This document shows, one piece after another, positions 41,543 to 50,071 of a stretch of 64,000 nt of DNA. The translations under genes and the position numbers were made by a program. Position 1 is the first letter of the stretch. Each line of letters opens with the position of its first letter. Where the stretch lies: NCBI RefSeq assembly GCF_030209175.1, contig NZ_JARVSM010000006.1, forward strand, positions 248,001-312,000. Direction: 5' to 3'. The DNA comes from Pseudomonas sp. efr-133-TYG-5 (GTDB lineage Bacteria; Pseudomonadota; Gammaproteobacteria; Pseudomonadales; Pseudomonadaceae). The notes beneath the pieces are model-generated. The model saw only the letters and a list, made by a program, of their open reading frames with translations, made no database searches and was not told the DNA's origin.

Positions 41543-41665
41543 GCGACCACTCCCCTCGGACCACTAATTGGACTTATGGGGAGGTTATCGGCCGGATGAT
41601 GGCAATCTGTAACACCTTCTGTCCGCCGAACCTCGCGCCCTGGAGCAACTGCCGAGTGAAACGAC

Positions 41666-41734
41666 GCTGCGATCTTCTGATTTTGTTGGTAATGCAAGAT
41701 CTGGAGATCGCCGCCTGCGGCAGCGCCTGCAGGG
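41666..41734. repeat. Degenerate GCTGCGATCTT...AGATCGCnGCCTGCGGCAGC repeat
   Basis: GCTGCGATCTTCTGATTTTG is followed by CAAGATCTGGAGATCGCCGC and CTGCGGCAGCGCCTGCAGGG. This looks like a worn copy of an intergenic repeat common in fluorescent pseudomonads. It lies between rsmE and the chemoreceptor gene. Confidence 0.5.
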
Positions 41735-41745
41735 ACGGTGGGGTG

Positions 41746-42453
41746 TCAGAACAGGCGGGCGAGCAGGGCGGTGACGGCGGTTTCAACGCGCAGGATGCGG
41801 TCGCCCAGTTGCACCGGTTGCAGGCCGGACTTGCCCAGCAGGTCGATCTCGTAGGGAATCCAGCCGCCCTCGGGGCCGATGGCCAGGGTCACCGGTTCGC
41901 TCAGCGCGCGGGGGCAGGGCGGGTAGTTGCCGGGATGGCCGACCAGACCGAGGGTGCCCTCTGTGATGGCCGGCAAGCGGTCTTCGACAAACGGCTTGAA
42001 GCGCTTCTCGATGATGATCTGCGGCAGTACGGTATCGCGGGCCTGTTCGAGGCCGAGGATCAGATTCTCGCGAATCGCCTCGGGCTCGAGGAAGGGCGTC
42101 TGCCAGAAGCTCTTCTCGACCCGGTAGCTGTTGACCAGCACCACGTTCGGCACGCCCATGGTCGCCACGGTCTGGAACACCCGGCGCAGCATCTTCGGCC
42201 GCGGCAGGGCCAGCACCAGGGTCAGGGGCAGCTTGGCCGGTGGCGGCTGATTCAGGGTGACGCTCAGTTCCGCTTCCGCCGCGTCCAGGCGCAGCACCTC
42301 GGCCGTGCCCATCAGGCCGCCGATGCGCCCGACCCGCAGGCTGTCACCGACCTGCGAACGATGGACTTCCTGCATGTGGGTCAGCCGGCGATCGCGCAGC
42401 ACCACGCGGTCGGCCGCAATGAAATCGGCCTCCTCGAGCAACAGCAGGTTCAT
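41746..42453 (-). CDS. rsmE: 16S rRNA (uracil-1498-N3) methyltransferase
   Basis: The 235-residue SPOUT enzyme methylates U1498 of 16S rRNA from S-adenosylmethionine. The knot motif LAIGPEGGW and the end LGDRILRVETAVTALLAR are diagnostic. The ATG overlaps the tatC stop, making it the last gene of the hisI-hisE-tatABC-rsmE run. Confidence 0.95.
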   Translation of the reverse strand: MNLLLLEEADFIAADRVVLRDRRLTHMQEVHRSQVGDSLRVGRIGGLMGTAEVLRLDAAEAELSVTLNQPPPAKLPLTLVLALPRPKMLRRVFQTVATMGVPNVVLVNSYRVEKSFWQTPFLEPEAIRENLILGLEQARDTVLPQIIIEKRFKPFVEDRLPAITEGTLGLVGHPGNYPPCPRALSEPVTLAIGPEGGWIPYEIDLLGKSGLQPVQLGDRILRVETAVTALLARLF

Positions 42454-43238
42454 GCCTGGGTCGCTGGCGGCTGGTCGTTGTGGTCGTCCGCCGCCTCTTC
42501 CGGGCGCTCGCGTTTGCTGACCAGGCTGCCGAACAGGATGCCGACTTCAAACAGCATCCACATCGGTACGGCCAGCAGGGTCTGCGAGAAGATGTCCGGC
42601 GGGGTCAGGATCATGCCGACCACGAAGCAGCCGATGATCACGTACGGACGGATCTTCTTCAGGTATTTGACGTCGACCACGCCGATCCACACCAGCAGCA
42701 CCACGGCCACCGGGATTTCGAACGCCACGCCGAAGGCGAAGAACAGCGTCATCACGAAGTCGAGGTAGCTGGTGATGTCGGTCATCATTTCCACGCCGGC
42801 CGGGGTGGCGGCGGCGAAGAACTTGAAGATCAGCGGGAACACGAAGAAGTAGGCGAAGGCCATGCCGGTGTAGAACAGCAGGATGCTGGAGACCAGCAGC
42901 GGCACCGCGACGCGCTTCTCATGCTTGTACAGGCCCGGCGCGATGAAGCCCCAGATCTGGTGCAGGATCACCGGGATCGCCAGGAACAGCGAAACCATCA
43001 TCGTCAGCTTCAGCGGCGTGAGGAACGGCGACGACACATCCGTGGCGATCATCGTCGCGCCGGCCGGCAGGTACTGGCGCAGCGGCGTCGAGACGAAGGT
43101 GTAGATCTGCTGGGTGAAGGCGAACAGCCCGGCGAAGATGATGAAGATCGCCGCGACGCAACGCAGCAGGCGGGTGCGCAATTCGGTGAGGTGCGAAACC
43201 AGCGGCATGTGCTGGTCGTTTTCGGGGAGATCGCTCAT
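42450..43238 (-). CDS. tatC: Sec-independent translocase TatC
   Basis: The 262-residue inner-membrane protein has six helices and the TatC N-terminal motif HLTELRTRLL, plus FIAPGLYKHEKR in the first long loop. It is the receptor for twin-arginine signal peptides. Both ends overlap neighbours by four bases (tatB upstream, rsmE downstream). Confidence 0.96.
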   Translation of the reverse strand: MSDLPENDQHMPLVSHLTELRTRLLRCVAAIFIIFAGLFAFTQQIYTFVSTPLRQYLPAGATMIATDVSSPFLTPLKLTMMVSLFLAIPVILHQIWGFIAPGLYKHEKRVAVPLLVSSILLFYTGMAFAYFFVFPLIFKFFAAATPAGVEMMTDITSYLDFVMTLFFAFGVAFEIPVAVVLLVWIGVVDVKYLKKIRPYVIIGCFVVGMILTPPDIFSQTLLAVPMWMLFEVGILFGSLVSKRERPEEAADDHNDQPPATQA

Positions 43239-43699
43239 GGGGCTCGCGGCGGCAAAGTGGTGTCTTGGGGCGCCGGTGTGGCTGGCGCAGCGGCTGGAGC
43301 AACAAGTTCAATCGGCTTCAGCACCGGTGCAGCCTCGGCGGCTGTGGCAGCAACGTGTTCGACGCTCGCTGTCGGCGCATGAATCGTTTGCTCGGCAACG
43401 GGGGCCGCTGGCGTCTGCTCTGCAACCGGCGGCACGGGTGTCGGCTCTTGCTGGGTCGGCGTGAAAATCTTCCGTGCCTCCTGCTCCAGCGACAGAATGT
43501 GCTCGTTGTGCAGTTGCCGGCGGATCTCGTCGGCACCGATTTCCCGTTCAACTTCCTGTTTGATCGCGTTGAAGCTGCGCTTCAGCCGCCCGACCCACAG
43601 GCCGGCGGTGCGCGCAGCGCCCGGCAGGCGCTCGGGACCCAGCACCAGCAGGGCGACGAGGCCGACGAGCAGCAGTTCAGAGAAGCTGATACCAAACAT
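43235..43699 (-). CDS. tatB: Sec-independent translocase TatB
   Basis: The 154-residue protein has an N-terminal helix (MFGISFSELLLVGLVALLVL), the hinge GPERLP, an amphipathic helix and a long Pro/Ala/Thr-rich tail from about residue 88. It partners TatC in recognising substrates. It is 10 bases from tatA. Confidence 0.95.
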   Translation of the reverse strand: MFGISFSELLLVGLVALLVLGPERLPGAARTAGLWVGRLKRSFNAIKQEVEREIGADEIRRQLHNEHILSLEQEARKIFTPTQQEPTPVPPVAEQTPAAPVAEQTIHAPTASVEHVAATAAEAAPVLKPIELVAPAAAPATPAPQDTTLPPRAP

Positions 43700-43709
43700 T
43701 AGTCAGTAC

Positions 43710-43991
43710 TCACACGTCTTTGCGGATCGGCTCTTCGACTTTCTGCGCCTGCACGTCGATGGTGTGCGGCGGGTTGGCCTGGGCAGTGGCTTGCGGCTGC
43801 ACCGGTGGTACCGGTTGCGCCGGGGTCACGGTTGGATCGGCAGCAGGTTTTTCGTCGTCGTTCATGGCTTTGCGAAAGCCCTTGATCGACTCGCCGACAT
43901 CGGTGCCGAGGTTTTTCAGTTTCTTGGTGCCGAACACCAGGACCACGACTACCAGAATGACGATCCAGTGTTTCCAGTCAAAAATGCCCAT
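43710..43991 (-). CDS. tatA: Sec-independent translocase TatA
   Basis: The 93-residue protein has the N-terminal helix HWIVILVVVVLVF, the hinge GTKKLKNLG and an amphipathic helix; it forms the pore of the Tat system. GAGAGGAAC precedes the ATG. It lies 25 bases after hisE on the same strand. Confidence 0.95.
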   Translation of the reverse strand: MGIFDWKHWIVILVVVVLVFGTKKLKNLGTDVGESIKGFRKAMNDDEKPAADPTVTPAQPVPPVQPQATAQANPPHTIDVQAQKVEEPIRKDV

Positions 43992-44016
43992 CTTGCTGTT
44001 CCTCTCTCAAAATTGT

Positions 44017-44349
44017 TCAGGCGGACGGACGCGAGGCTTTCTCGACGTGTCCGGACAGGCCGAAGCGGCGATCCAGTTCATCCAGCACGGCCTGCGGATG
44101 CTGCCCCAATTGGGCCAGCATGACCATGCTGTGGAACCACAGGTCGGCGGTCTCGTAGATCACATCACTGCAGTCGCCACTGACGGCGGCGTCCTTGGCG
44201 GCGATGATGGTCTCGACCGACTCTTCACCGACTTTCTCCAGAATCTTGTTCAGGCCCTTGTGATACAGACTAGCTACATATGAGCTGTCGGCCGCCGCGC
44301 CTTTGCGCTCTTCGAGCACCTGGGCCAGACGAGTCAGGGTGTCACTCAT
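44017..44349 (-). CDS. hisE: Phosphoribosyl-ATP pyrophosphatase
   Basis: The 110-residue enzyme performs the second step of histidine synthesis. GEESVETIIAAK and YETADLWFH give the acidic metal-binding helices of the MazG-like fold. The start at 44349 (MSDTLTRL) overlaps the end of hisI by eight bases. In enterobacteria hisI and hisE are fused; here they are separate and coupled. Confidence 0.94.
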   Translation of the reverse strand: MSDTLTRLAQVLEERKGAAADSSYVASLYHKGLNKILEKVGEESVETIIAAKDAAVSGDCSDVIYETADLWFHSMVMLAQLGQHPQAVLDELDRRFGLSGHVEKASRPSA

Positions 44350-44743
44350 GGTTGTGTCCTGCGCTATAGATGGCGTGCGGGTCCTTGAGCACCGGGTCGA
44401 CCGTTTTCCAGTCGCCGTTTTCGAAGACGCGGTAGAAGCAGCTCTGACGGCCGGTATGGCAGGCGATATCACCGATCTGCTCGACCATCAGGATGATCAC
44501 GTCGGCATCGCAGTCCAGGCGCATCTCATGCAGGGTCTGCACGTGGCCGGACTCTTCGCCCTTGCGCCACAGCTTGCCACGGGAACGTGACCAGTAGATG
44601 GCACGGTTTTCTGCCGCCGTCAGCTCGAGGGCTTCGCGGTTCATCCAGGCCATCATCAGTACGCGTCCGGTCTTGTGATCCTGGGCAATCGCCGGCACCA
44701 GGCCATCGGCGTCCCACTTGATCTCGTCCAGCCAGTTTTTCAT
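44342..44743 (-). CDS. hisI: Phosphoribosyl-AMP cyclohydrolase
   Basis: This 133-residue enzyme opens the purine ring of phosphoribosyl-AMP in histidine synthesis. WSRSRGKLWRKGEESGHVQ, CDADVI and ACHTGRQSCFYR carry the zinc and magnesium ligands. The ATG at 44743 (MKNWLDEIKW) is favoured over one 14 codons upstream, which would add a basic, unconserved leader derived from the neighbouring repeat. Confidence 0.94.
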   Translation of the reverse strand: MKNWLDEIKWDADGLVPAIAQDHKTGRVLMMAWMNREALELTAAENRAIYWSRSRGKLWRKGEESGHVQTLHEMRLDCDADVIILMVEQIGDIACHTGRQSCFYRVFENGDWKTVDPVLKDPHAIYSAGHNHE

Positions 44744-44757
44744 CTTCAATTCCTGAC

Positions 44758-44852
44758 AAAAGCAGCTTCGAGTTTCGCGCTTCAAGCTGCAAGTAAAAGC
44801 AGGTTGCGCTGTGCCTGTAGCGTCAAGCCTGAAGCTCGCAGCTTATAACCTG
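44758..44852. repeat. AAGCTGCAAG-type intergenic repeat between ubiB and hisI
   Basis: Several imperfect inverted copies of GCTTCAAGCTGCAAG and AAGCTCGCAGCTT fill this gap. A similar tract lies at 55795-55858. The pattern is common between pseudomonad genes. Confidence 0.55.
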
Positions 44853-44865
44853 CAGCTGATTCCTG

Positions 44866-46470
44866 CTATCGGCGCACGACCAGATACAGGCCGACCGCAA
44901 CCATGATGCCCGCCGGCCAATGCCCCAGTTCGTGCATCGGGCCGCCGGCGGCGAGGATCGTGCCGCCGGCGAGATGGGCGCTGCCGAGCAGGCGCAGGAA
45001 CCAGTCGTCCTTGCGTTTGTGCCACGGTGGCGGCGGGTCGCTGGCGTGCGGTTGCGACATGCGCTCGAGCAGGTCGCGGGCCATGTTGGCCAGGTGCGGG
45101 AGCTGTTCGAACTGGCTCTGCACGTTGCCGAGCAAGGCTTTCGGGCTGACGCGCTCGCGCATCCAGCGCTCGAGGAACGGCTGCGCGGTGTTCCACAGAT
45201 CGAGGTCCGGGTACAACTGGCGGCCGAGGCCTTCGATGTTCAGCAGGGTCTTTTGCAGCAGCACCAGCTGTGGCTGCACTTCCATGTTGAAGCGCCGCGC
45301 CGTCTGGAACAGGCGCATCAGCACCTGGCCAAATGAAATATCTTTTAACGGTTTTTCGAAGATCGGTTCGCACACGGTACGGATTGCCGCTTCGAATTCG
45401 TTGAGCTTGGTTTCCGCCGGCACCCAGCCCGAATCGATGTGCAGCTGTGCCACGCGGCGGTAGTCGCGTTTGAAGAAGGCGAACAGGTTGCGCGCCAGGT
45501 AGTCCTGGTCTTCCGGGGTCAGGCTGCCGACGATGCCGCAGTCGATCGCGATGTACTGCGGGCTCCACGGATTGACGGTGCTGACGAAGATGTTGCCCGG
45601 GTGCATGTCGGCGTGGAAGAAACTGTCGCGGAATACCTGGGTGAAGAAGATCTCCACCCCGCGTTCGGCGAGCAGTTTCATGTCGGTACGCTGGTCGGCG
45701 AGGGTCGCCAGGTCAGTGACCTGAATCCCGTAGATGCGCTCCATCACCAGCACTTTCGGCCGGCACCAGTCCCAGTAGACCTGCGGCACGTAGAGCAGCG
45801 GCGAGCCTTCGAAGTTGCGTTTCAACTGGCTGGCGTTGGCCGCCTCGCGCAACAGGTCGAGTTCGTCGTAGATGGTTTTTTCGTAGTCGCTGACCACGTC
45901 CACCGGGTGCAGCAGACGCGCGTCGGCGGAGACTTTCTCGGCGGCGCGGGCGAGGATGAACAGCCACGCCAGATCCTGGGCGATCACGGGTTTCAGGCCC
46001 GGGCGGATCACCTTGACCACCACTTCTTCGCCGCTCTTCAGTTGCGCGGCATGCACCTGCGCCACCGAGGCCGAGGCCAGCGGTTCGACGTCGAAACGGC
46101 TGAACACTTCGCTGATCTTCTTGCCCAGCTGTTCCTCGATGAGTTTCACCGACAGCTGCGAATCGAACGGCGGCACGCGGTCCTGCAGCAGCATCAGCTC
46201 ATCGGCGATGTCTTCCGGCAGCAGGTCGCGGCGGGTCGAGAGAATCTGCCCGAACTTGATGAAGATCGGCCCCAGGTCCTGCAGCGCCAGACGCAGGCGC
46301 GCACCGCGGCTCAGCTCCAGCGGCTTGCGCGGCAACCAGCGCCACGGCAGCGCGTAGCGCAACGCCAGGAGAAACCAGGGCAGCGGCAGATCGAACAGCA
46401 GGTCATCGAGGCGGTAGCGGATCACGACGCGCTGGATGCGCAACAGACGGCGGACGGCAAGCAGCTTCAT
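44866..46470 (-). CDS. ubiB: Ubiquinone biosynthesis kinase-like protein UbiB
   Basis: The 534-residue protein has an atypical ABC1/ADCK kinase domain: LGPIFIKFGQILSTRRDLLP (the KxGQ motif), ASVAQVHAA (Ala-rich loop), VVVKVIRPG (lysine), DMHPGNIFV and AIDCG. Two hydrophobic helices at the C-terminus anchor it to the inner membrane. It supports coenzyme Q synthesis by an ATPase activity whose target is unsettled. It overlaps ubiJ by four bases. Confidence 0.95.
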   Translation of the reverse strand: MKLLAVRRLLRIQRVVIRYRLDDLLFDLPLPWFLLALRYALPWRWLPRKPLELSRGARLRLALQDLGPIFIKFGQILSTRRDLLPEDIADELMLLQDRVPPFDSQLSVKLIEEQLGKKISEVFSRFDVEPLASASVAQVHAAQLKSGEEVVVKVIRPGLKPVIAQDLAWLFILARAAEKVSADARLLHPVDVVSDYEKTIYDELDLLREAANASQLKRNFEGSPLLYVPQVYWDWCRPKVLVMERIYGIQVTDLATLADQRTDMKLLAERGVEIFFTQVFRDSFFHADMHPGNIFVSTVNPWSPQYIAIDCGIVGSLTPEDQDYLARNLFAFFKRDYRRVAQLHIDSGWVPAETKLNEFEAAIRTVCEPIFEKPLKDISFGQVLMRLFQTARRFNMEVQPQLVLLQKTLLNIEGLGRQLYPDLDLWNTAQPFLERWMRERVSPKALLGNVQSQFEQLPHLANMARDLLERMSQPHASDPPPPWHKRKDDWFLRLLGSAHLAGGTILAAGGPMHELGHWPAGIMVAVGLYLVVRR

Positions 46471-47090
46471 GCGTTATCGCTTGGGTCGAGGGATCGGGAA
46501 AGGCGCTCGAAACGCGCCTCGAGACGTTCCAGATCAAGTTTGATCCGGTCCAGTTCGCTGAATCGCGCTTCGGCCTCGCGCTGCCCGACGAGGGTGCGCG
46601 ATTCTTCGGCGAGGTATTCGGCGAGGTTCTGGTTGAGGCTGGCAAATCCTTGTTGATACCAGCGTGCGCGACTGCGCAGGTGGCCGCCGATCAGTTGCGT
46701 GGCGACCGGGCCGAGCCAGCGTGAGAGTTCGTACTCCCAGTCCAGCTCGAGGTCCTGGAGGATGCCCGCCAGTTCCAGCAGCACGCCGCTGTCGCCGTCG
46801 AGCTCGACTTCCGGGCCGTGCAGCACGGCGGTCTTGTCCTTGCTCATGGCCAGCTTCAGCAGGCTGGAGGCGGGTGCGCGCAGGGTGCAGTCGACGCCGG
46901 TTTCCCAGTGTGAGGCAAGCATCAGGCCTTCATCGCTGGGCAGTATGAACAGTTGCAGCGCCGGACTGCGGCAGTCGACGGCAATCACTTTGCCAGTCAG
47001 ATGCGCCAGGCGCGGCAGCGCCGTGCTGTCGAGACGCAGCACCCGGTTCAGACCGAGTTCGACGCTGGCCAGCAGCCCGGTGAGCAACAT
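46467..47090 (-). CDS. ubiJ: Ubiquinone biosynthesis accessory factor UbiJ
   Basis: The 207-residue protein has an N-terminal SCP2 lipid-binding domain (about 15-115) and a C-terminal coiled coil rich in Glu, Arg and Leu. With UbiK it is thought to present lipid intermediates to the Ubi complex. Start and stop overlap ubiE and ubiB, so the three genes are coupled. Confidence 0.92.
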   Translation of the reverse strand: MLLTGLLASVELGLNRVLRLDSTALPRLAHLTGKVIAVDCRSPALQLFILPSDEGLMLASHWETGVDCTLRAPASSLLKLAMSKDKTAVLHGPEVELDGDSGVLLELAGILQDLELDWEYELSRWLGPVATQLIGGHLRSRARWYQQGFASLNQNLAEYLAEESRTLVGQREAEARFSELDRIKLDLERLEARFERLSRSLDPSDNA

Positions 47091-47860
47091 CAGGGCTTGA
47101 TGCCGCGGTGCAGGGCGACGATGCCTGCGGTCATGTTGTGATAGGTCACGCGGTCGAAACCGGCGTCGACCATCATCGACTTCAGGGTTTCCTGGTTCGG
47201 GTGCATGCGGATCGATTCGGCCAGGTAGCGATAGCTTTCCGAGTCGTTGGTGATCAGCTTGCCCATCAGCGGCATGAAGGCGAACGAGTAGGCATCGTAG
47301 GCCTTGGACATCAGCGCGTTGGTCGGCTTGGAGAACTCCAGCACCAGCAGGCGCCCGCCGGGCTTGAGTACGCGCAGCATCGAGCGCAGGGCGTCTTCCT
47401 TGTGCGTCACGTTGCGCAGGCCGAAGGCGATGGTCACGCAGTCGAAATGGTTGTCCGGGAACGGCAGTTTTTCCGCGTCGGCCTGGACGAATTCGACGTT
47501 GCCCGAGACACCCACATCCAGCAGGCGGTCACGGCCGACCTTGAGCATGGATTCGTTGATGTCGGCCAATACCACCTGACCGGTCGGGCCGACCAGGTGC
47601 GAGAATTTCTTGGTCAGGTCGCCGGTACCGCCGGCGATGTCCAGCACCCGGTTGCCCGCGCGCACGCCCGACAGTTCGATCGCGAAGCGCTTCCACAGGC
47701 GGTGCATGCCGCCCGACAAAAGGTCGTTCATCAGGTCGTACTTGGCGGCTACGGAGTGGAACACCTCAGCGACTTTTTCCGCTTTCTGGCTTTCCGGAAC
47801 ATTTTTGAAGCCGAAGTGAGTGGTGGGTTCGGCATCGCTGCCTTTGCGCTGATCAGTCAT
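47090..47860 (-). CDS. ubiE: Ubiquinone/menaquinone C-methyltransferase
   Basis: The 256-residue class I methyltransferase adds the C2 methyl group in ubiquinone synthesis. The SAM-binding motif VLDIAGGTGDLTKKF and the family blocks YDLMNDLLSGGMHRLWK and NVTHKEDALRSMLRVLKPGG are intact. It heads ubiE-ubiJ-ubiB. Confidence 0.96.
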   Translation of the reverse strand: MTDQRKGSDAEPTTHFGFKNVPESQKAEKVAEVFHSVAAKYDLMNDLLSGGMHRLWKRFAIELSGVRAGNRVLDIAGGTGDLTKKFSHLVGPTGQVVLADINESMLKVGRDRLLDVGVSGNVEFVQADAEKLPFPDNHFDCVTIAFGLRNVTHKEDALRSMLRVLKPGGRLLVLEFSKPTNALMSKAYDAYSFAFMPLMGKLITNDSESYRYLAESIRMHPNQETLKSMMVDAGFDRVTYHNMTAGIVALHRGIKP

Positions 47861-48014
47861 ATCGCTGTCACCAAAAGAGAATGCGCGACATTCTAATCCT
47901 CAAGCCATGCTTTGTCTTGGAATGGCTAAAGGTAAGATGGGCAACCTTCGGGACGATTTGCCGCAGATGCGGTCAAGATTGACCGACACATATTCATCAA
48001 TCAGGAGTCATGCA

Positions 48015-48290
48015 ATGGCCAAAATCAGTGTTGAGCGTGCCCACAACCTGGGCAAGGAAGCCGCCCGCGCGAAGGCCGACAAGCTGGCGCAGAAACTGTC
48101 CGAGCAATATGGCCTGGAGCCGCAATGGTCGGGCGACACCCTCAATCTCAAGCGTTCGGGTGTGAAGGGCGCGGTGCATGTGGCCGAGGATTCGATCAAG
48201 GTCGACGTCGAGCTGGGCATCATGATGTCGGCCATGAGCGGCATGATCAAAGCCGAGATCGAGAAGGCACTGGATAAAGCCCTGGTCTGA
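48015..48290 (+). CDS. Polyhydroxyalkanoic acid system family protein
   Basis: The 91-residue protein (MAKISVERAHNLGKEAARAK) matches the small PHA-granule-region family found beside phaI/phaF. It is basic at the N-terminus and ends in an amphipathic helix. AGGAG (48003-48007) lies seven bases before the chosen ATG; in-frame starts further upstream would add an unconserved leader. It lies ahead of phaI and diverges from ubiE. Its role in PHA metabolism is not established. Confidence 0.85.
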   Translation: MAKISVERAHNLGKEAARAKADKLAQKLSEQYGLEPQWSGDTLNLKRSGVKGAVHVAEDSIKVDVELGIMMSAMSGMIKAEIEKALDKALV

Positions 48291-48317
48291 CGCCTTTTTT
48301 CTGAATCCCGAATCCCT

Positions 48318-48405
48318 GTGGGAGCGGGCTTGCCCGCGATGGCGGTGGGTCAGATTACGAAAATTCTGGATGTGCCGGCCTCATCGCGGGCAAGCCCGCT
48401 CCCAC
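48318..48405. repeat. REP doublet (REPIN), GGGCTTGCCCGC type
   Basis: GTGGGAGCGGGCTTGCCCGC and its inverse flank about 45 bases ahead of phaI. Confidence 0.9.
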
Positions 48406-48538
48406 AGGGTTCGAGTTTGTCCTGCCGACTGTTTATGTCAGTTGTTAGGGTGCCGTTTCTAATTTTTCTGCCTACTTTGTGCCTGAGCCCGTCCCTGTTG
48501 CGGGCAGTTCCTCAAACCTTCTGCGCGTGAGGTGCACC

Positions 48539-48961
48539 ATGGCCAAAGTTATTCTGAAGAAAAAAATCGACGCTTCGACTTCTGCCCTGAGCGACGTCAA
48601 ATCCTATGCCCGCAAGATCTGGCTGGCAGGCCTGGGTGCCTACGCCAAGGTCGGCCAAGAGGGCAGCGACTACTTTCAGGAGTTGATCAAGGCTGGTCAA
48701 ACTGTTGAAAAGAAAGGCAAAAAAGCCGTCACCGAAAAACTCGAAGCGGCCAACGCCGAGATCGATGAAGCCAGGACCGAAGTCAGCTCGTTCAAAGGCA
48801 AGGTCGAAGTTCAGCTCGACAAGGTCGAGAAGGCGTTCGACTCCCGTGTTGCCAGTGCCTTGAATCGTATCGGCATTCCGTCTAAACATGACGTTGAGAC
48901 ACTCTCTGCTAAGCTCGATGAGCTGACGGCATTGCTCGAACGCGTCGCGCGTAAATCTTAA
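48539..48961 (+). CDS. phaI: Phasin PhaI
   Basis: The 140-residue granule-associated protein has the phasin core SYARKIWLAGLGAYAKVGQE followed by amphipathic, coiled-coil-forming helices. It coats PHA granules. The ATG at 48539 follows GAGGTG. It is 10 bases from phaF, whose N-terminal half is clearly related. In P. putida the pair is repressed by PhaD. Confidence 0.94.
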   Translation: MAKVILKKKIDASTSALSDVKSYARKIWLAGLGAYAKVGQEGSDYFQELIKAGQTVEKKGKKAVTEKLEAANAEIDEARTEVSSFKGKVEVQLDKVEKAFDSRVASALNRIGIPSKHDVETLSAKLDELTALLERVARKS

Positions 48962-48971
48962 GGAGAACGGG

Positions 48972-49868
48972 ATGGCTGGTAAAAAGAACACCGATAAAGA
49001 AGGCAGCTCGTGGATTGGGAAAGTCGAAGACTACTCCCGCAAAATCTGGCTGGCTGGTTTAGGCGTGTACTCGAAGATCGACACTGACGGCAGCAAACTC
49101 TTCGAGTCACTGGTCAAAGACGGCGAGAAAGCCGAGAAGCTCACCAAGAACGCCGTCGGCAAGAAAGTCGATGCCGCCAAGGACTCCGCTTCTTCGGCCA
49201 AGTCGCGCATCAGCGGCGTGAAAGATCGCGCACTGGGCAAGTGGGACGAGCTGGAAGGGGCTTTCGACAAGCGTCTGAACAGCGCGATTTCGCGTCTGGG
49301 TGTACCTAGCCGCAACGAAGTCAAAGCGCTGCACAGCAAGGTCGAAACGCTGACCAAGCAGATCGAAAAACTCACCGGTCTGAAAACCCAGCCTGTCGCG
49401 GCGAAAACCGCAGCGGCCAAACCGGCAGCCAAGACGGCCGCCAAGCCGTTGGCCAAAGCGGCTGCGAAACCAGCCGCCAAAGCCGCCACCAAGCCAGCGG
49501 CAAAAACCGCTGCCGCCAAGCCTGCCGCTAAAACGGCCGCCGCCAAGCCAGCCGCCAAGGCTGCTGCGAAACCGGTTGCTGCCAAAGCCGCTGCGAAACC
49601 TGCGGCCAAACCTGCCGCCAAGCCAGCGGCGAAAACCGCCGCTGCAAAACCGGCCGCCAAGCCAGCGGCCAAACCGGCTGCGGCGAAAAAACCGGCAGTG
49701 AAAAAACCGGCCGCGGCGAAAACCGCTGCAGCGAAAACGCCAGCTCCGGCGGCCAAGCCTGCTACCCCGGCCACCCCGGCCAGCGCGTCGAACTCCGCCG
49801 CTGCACCGACTCCGGTAGCCACCCCGACTGCCGCATCGACCCCGTCGACGCCAACCAGTCAGTCCTGA
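48972..49868 (+). CDS. phaF: PHA granule regulator and phasin PhaF
   Basis: The 298-residue protein joins a phasin domain (residues 1-140, with YSRKIWLAGLGVYSKI) to a histone-H1-like tail of repeated AAKPAAK units from about residue 145, ending in a Pro/Ser/Thr-rich stretch. PhaF binds granules through the first part and DNA through the second, and helps share granules between daughter cells. A terminator follows. Confidence 0.95.
   Translation: MAGKKNTDKEGSSWIGKVEDYSRKIWLAGLGVYSKIDTDGSKLFESLVKDGEKAEKLTKNAVGKKVDAAKDSASSAKSRISGVKDRALGKWDELEGAFDKRLNSAISRLGVPSRNEVKALHSKVETLTKQIEKLTGLKTQPVAAKTAAAKPAAKTAAKPLAKAAAKPAAKAATKPAAKTAAAKPAAKTAAAKPAAKAAAKPVAAKAAAKPAAKPAAKPAAKTAAAKPAAKPAAKPAAAKKPAVKKPAAAKTAAAKTPAPAAKPATPATPASASNSAAAPTPVATPTAASTPSTPTSQS
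49400..49740 (+). repeat. Degenerate tandem repeat encoding the PhaF KPAAK tail
   Basis: GCCAAGCCAGC-like units recur throughout, coding for AAKPAAK and KTAAAKP. The repeat is protein-level, with drifted codons, so copy number is likely to vary between strains. Confidence 0.8.
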
Positions 49869-49888
49869 TTTCTCAGGGCAAAACAAAA

Positions 49889-49917
49889 CGCCCGGCCTGT
49901 GAAGGTCGGGCGTTTTT
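49889..49917 (+). terminator. Rho-independent terminator after phaF
   Basis: CGCCCGGCC (49889-49897) pairs with GGTCGGGCG (49904-49912) with one G-T wobble, followed by five T. It lies 20 bases after the phaF stop. Confidence 0.92.
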
Positions 49918-49954
49918 GTGGGTGCACGCATTCCCCAAACCACTGTAGATCCCT

Positions 49955-50041
49955 GTGGGAGCGAGCCTGCTCGCGAAAGCGCTGTATCAGCTACATGGAC
50001 ATCAACTGACAGGTTGCATTCGCGAGCAGGCTCGCTCCCAC
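49955..50041. repeat. REP doublet (REPIN), AGCCTGCT type
   Basis: GTGGGAGCGAGCCTGCTCGC and its inverse lie between the convergent phaF and phaD genes. Confidence 0.9.
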
Positions 50042-50071
50042 ATTGGGGTTGGTCAGGCAGAAAGATGTGGC

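Noticed and set aside
44017..44743. hisI and hisE considered as one frameshifted hisIE gene
   Set aside because: Each has its own start and normal length; separate genes are usual in Pseudomonas.
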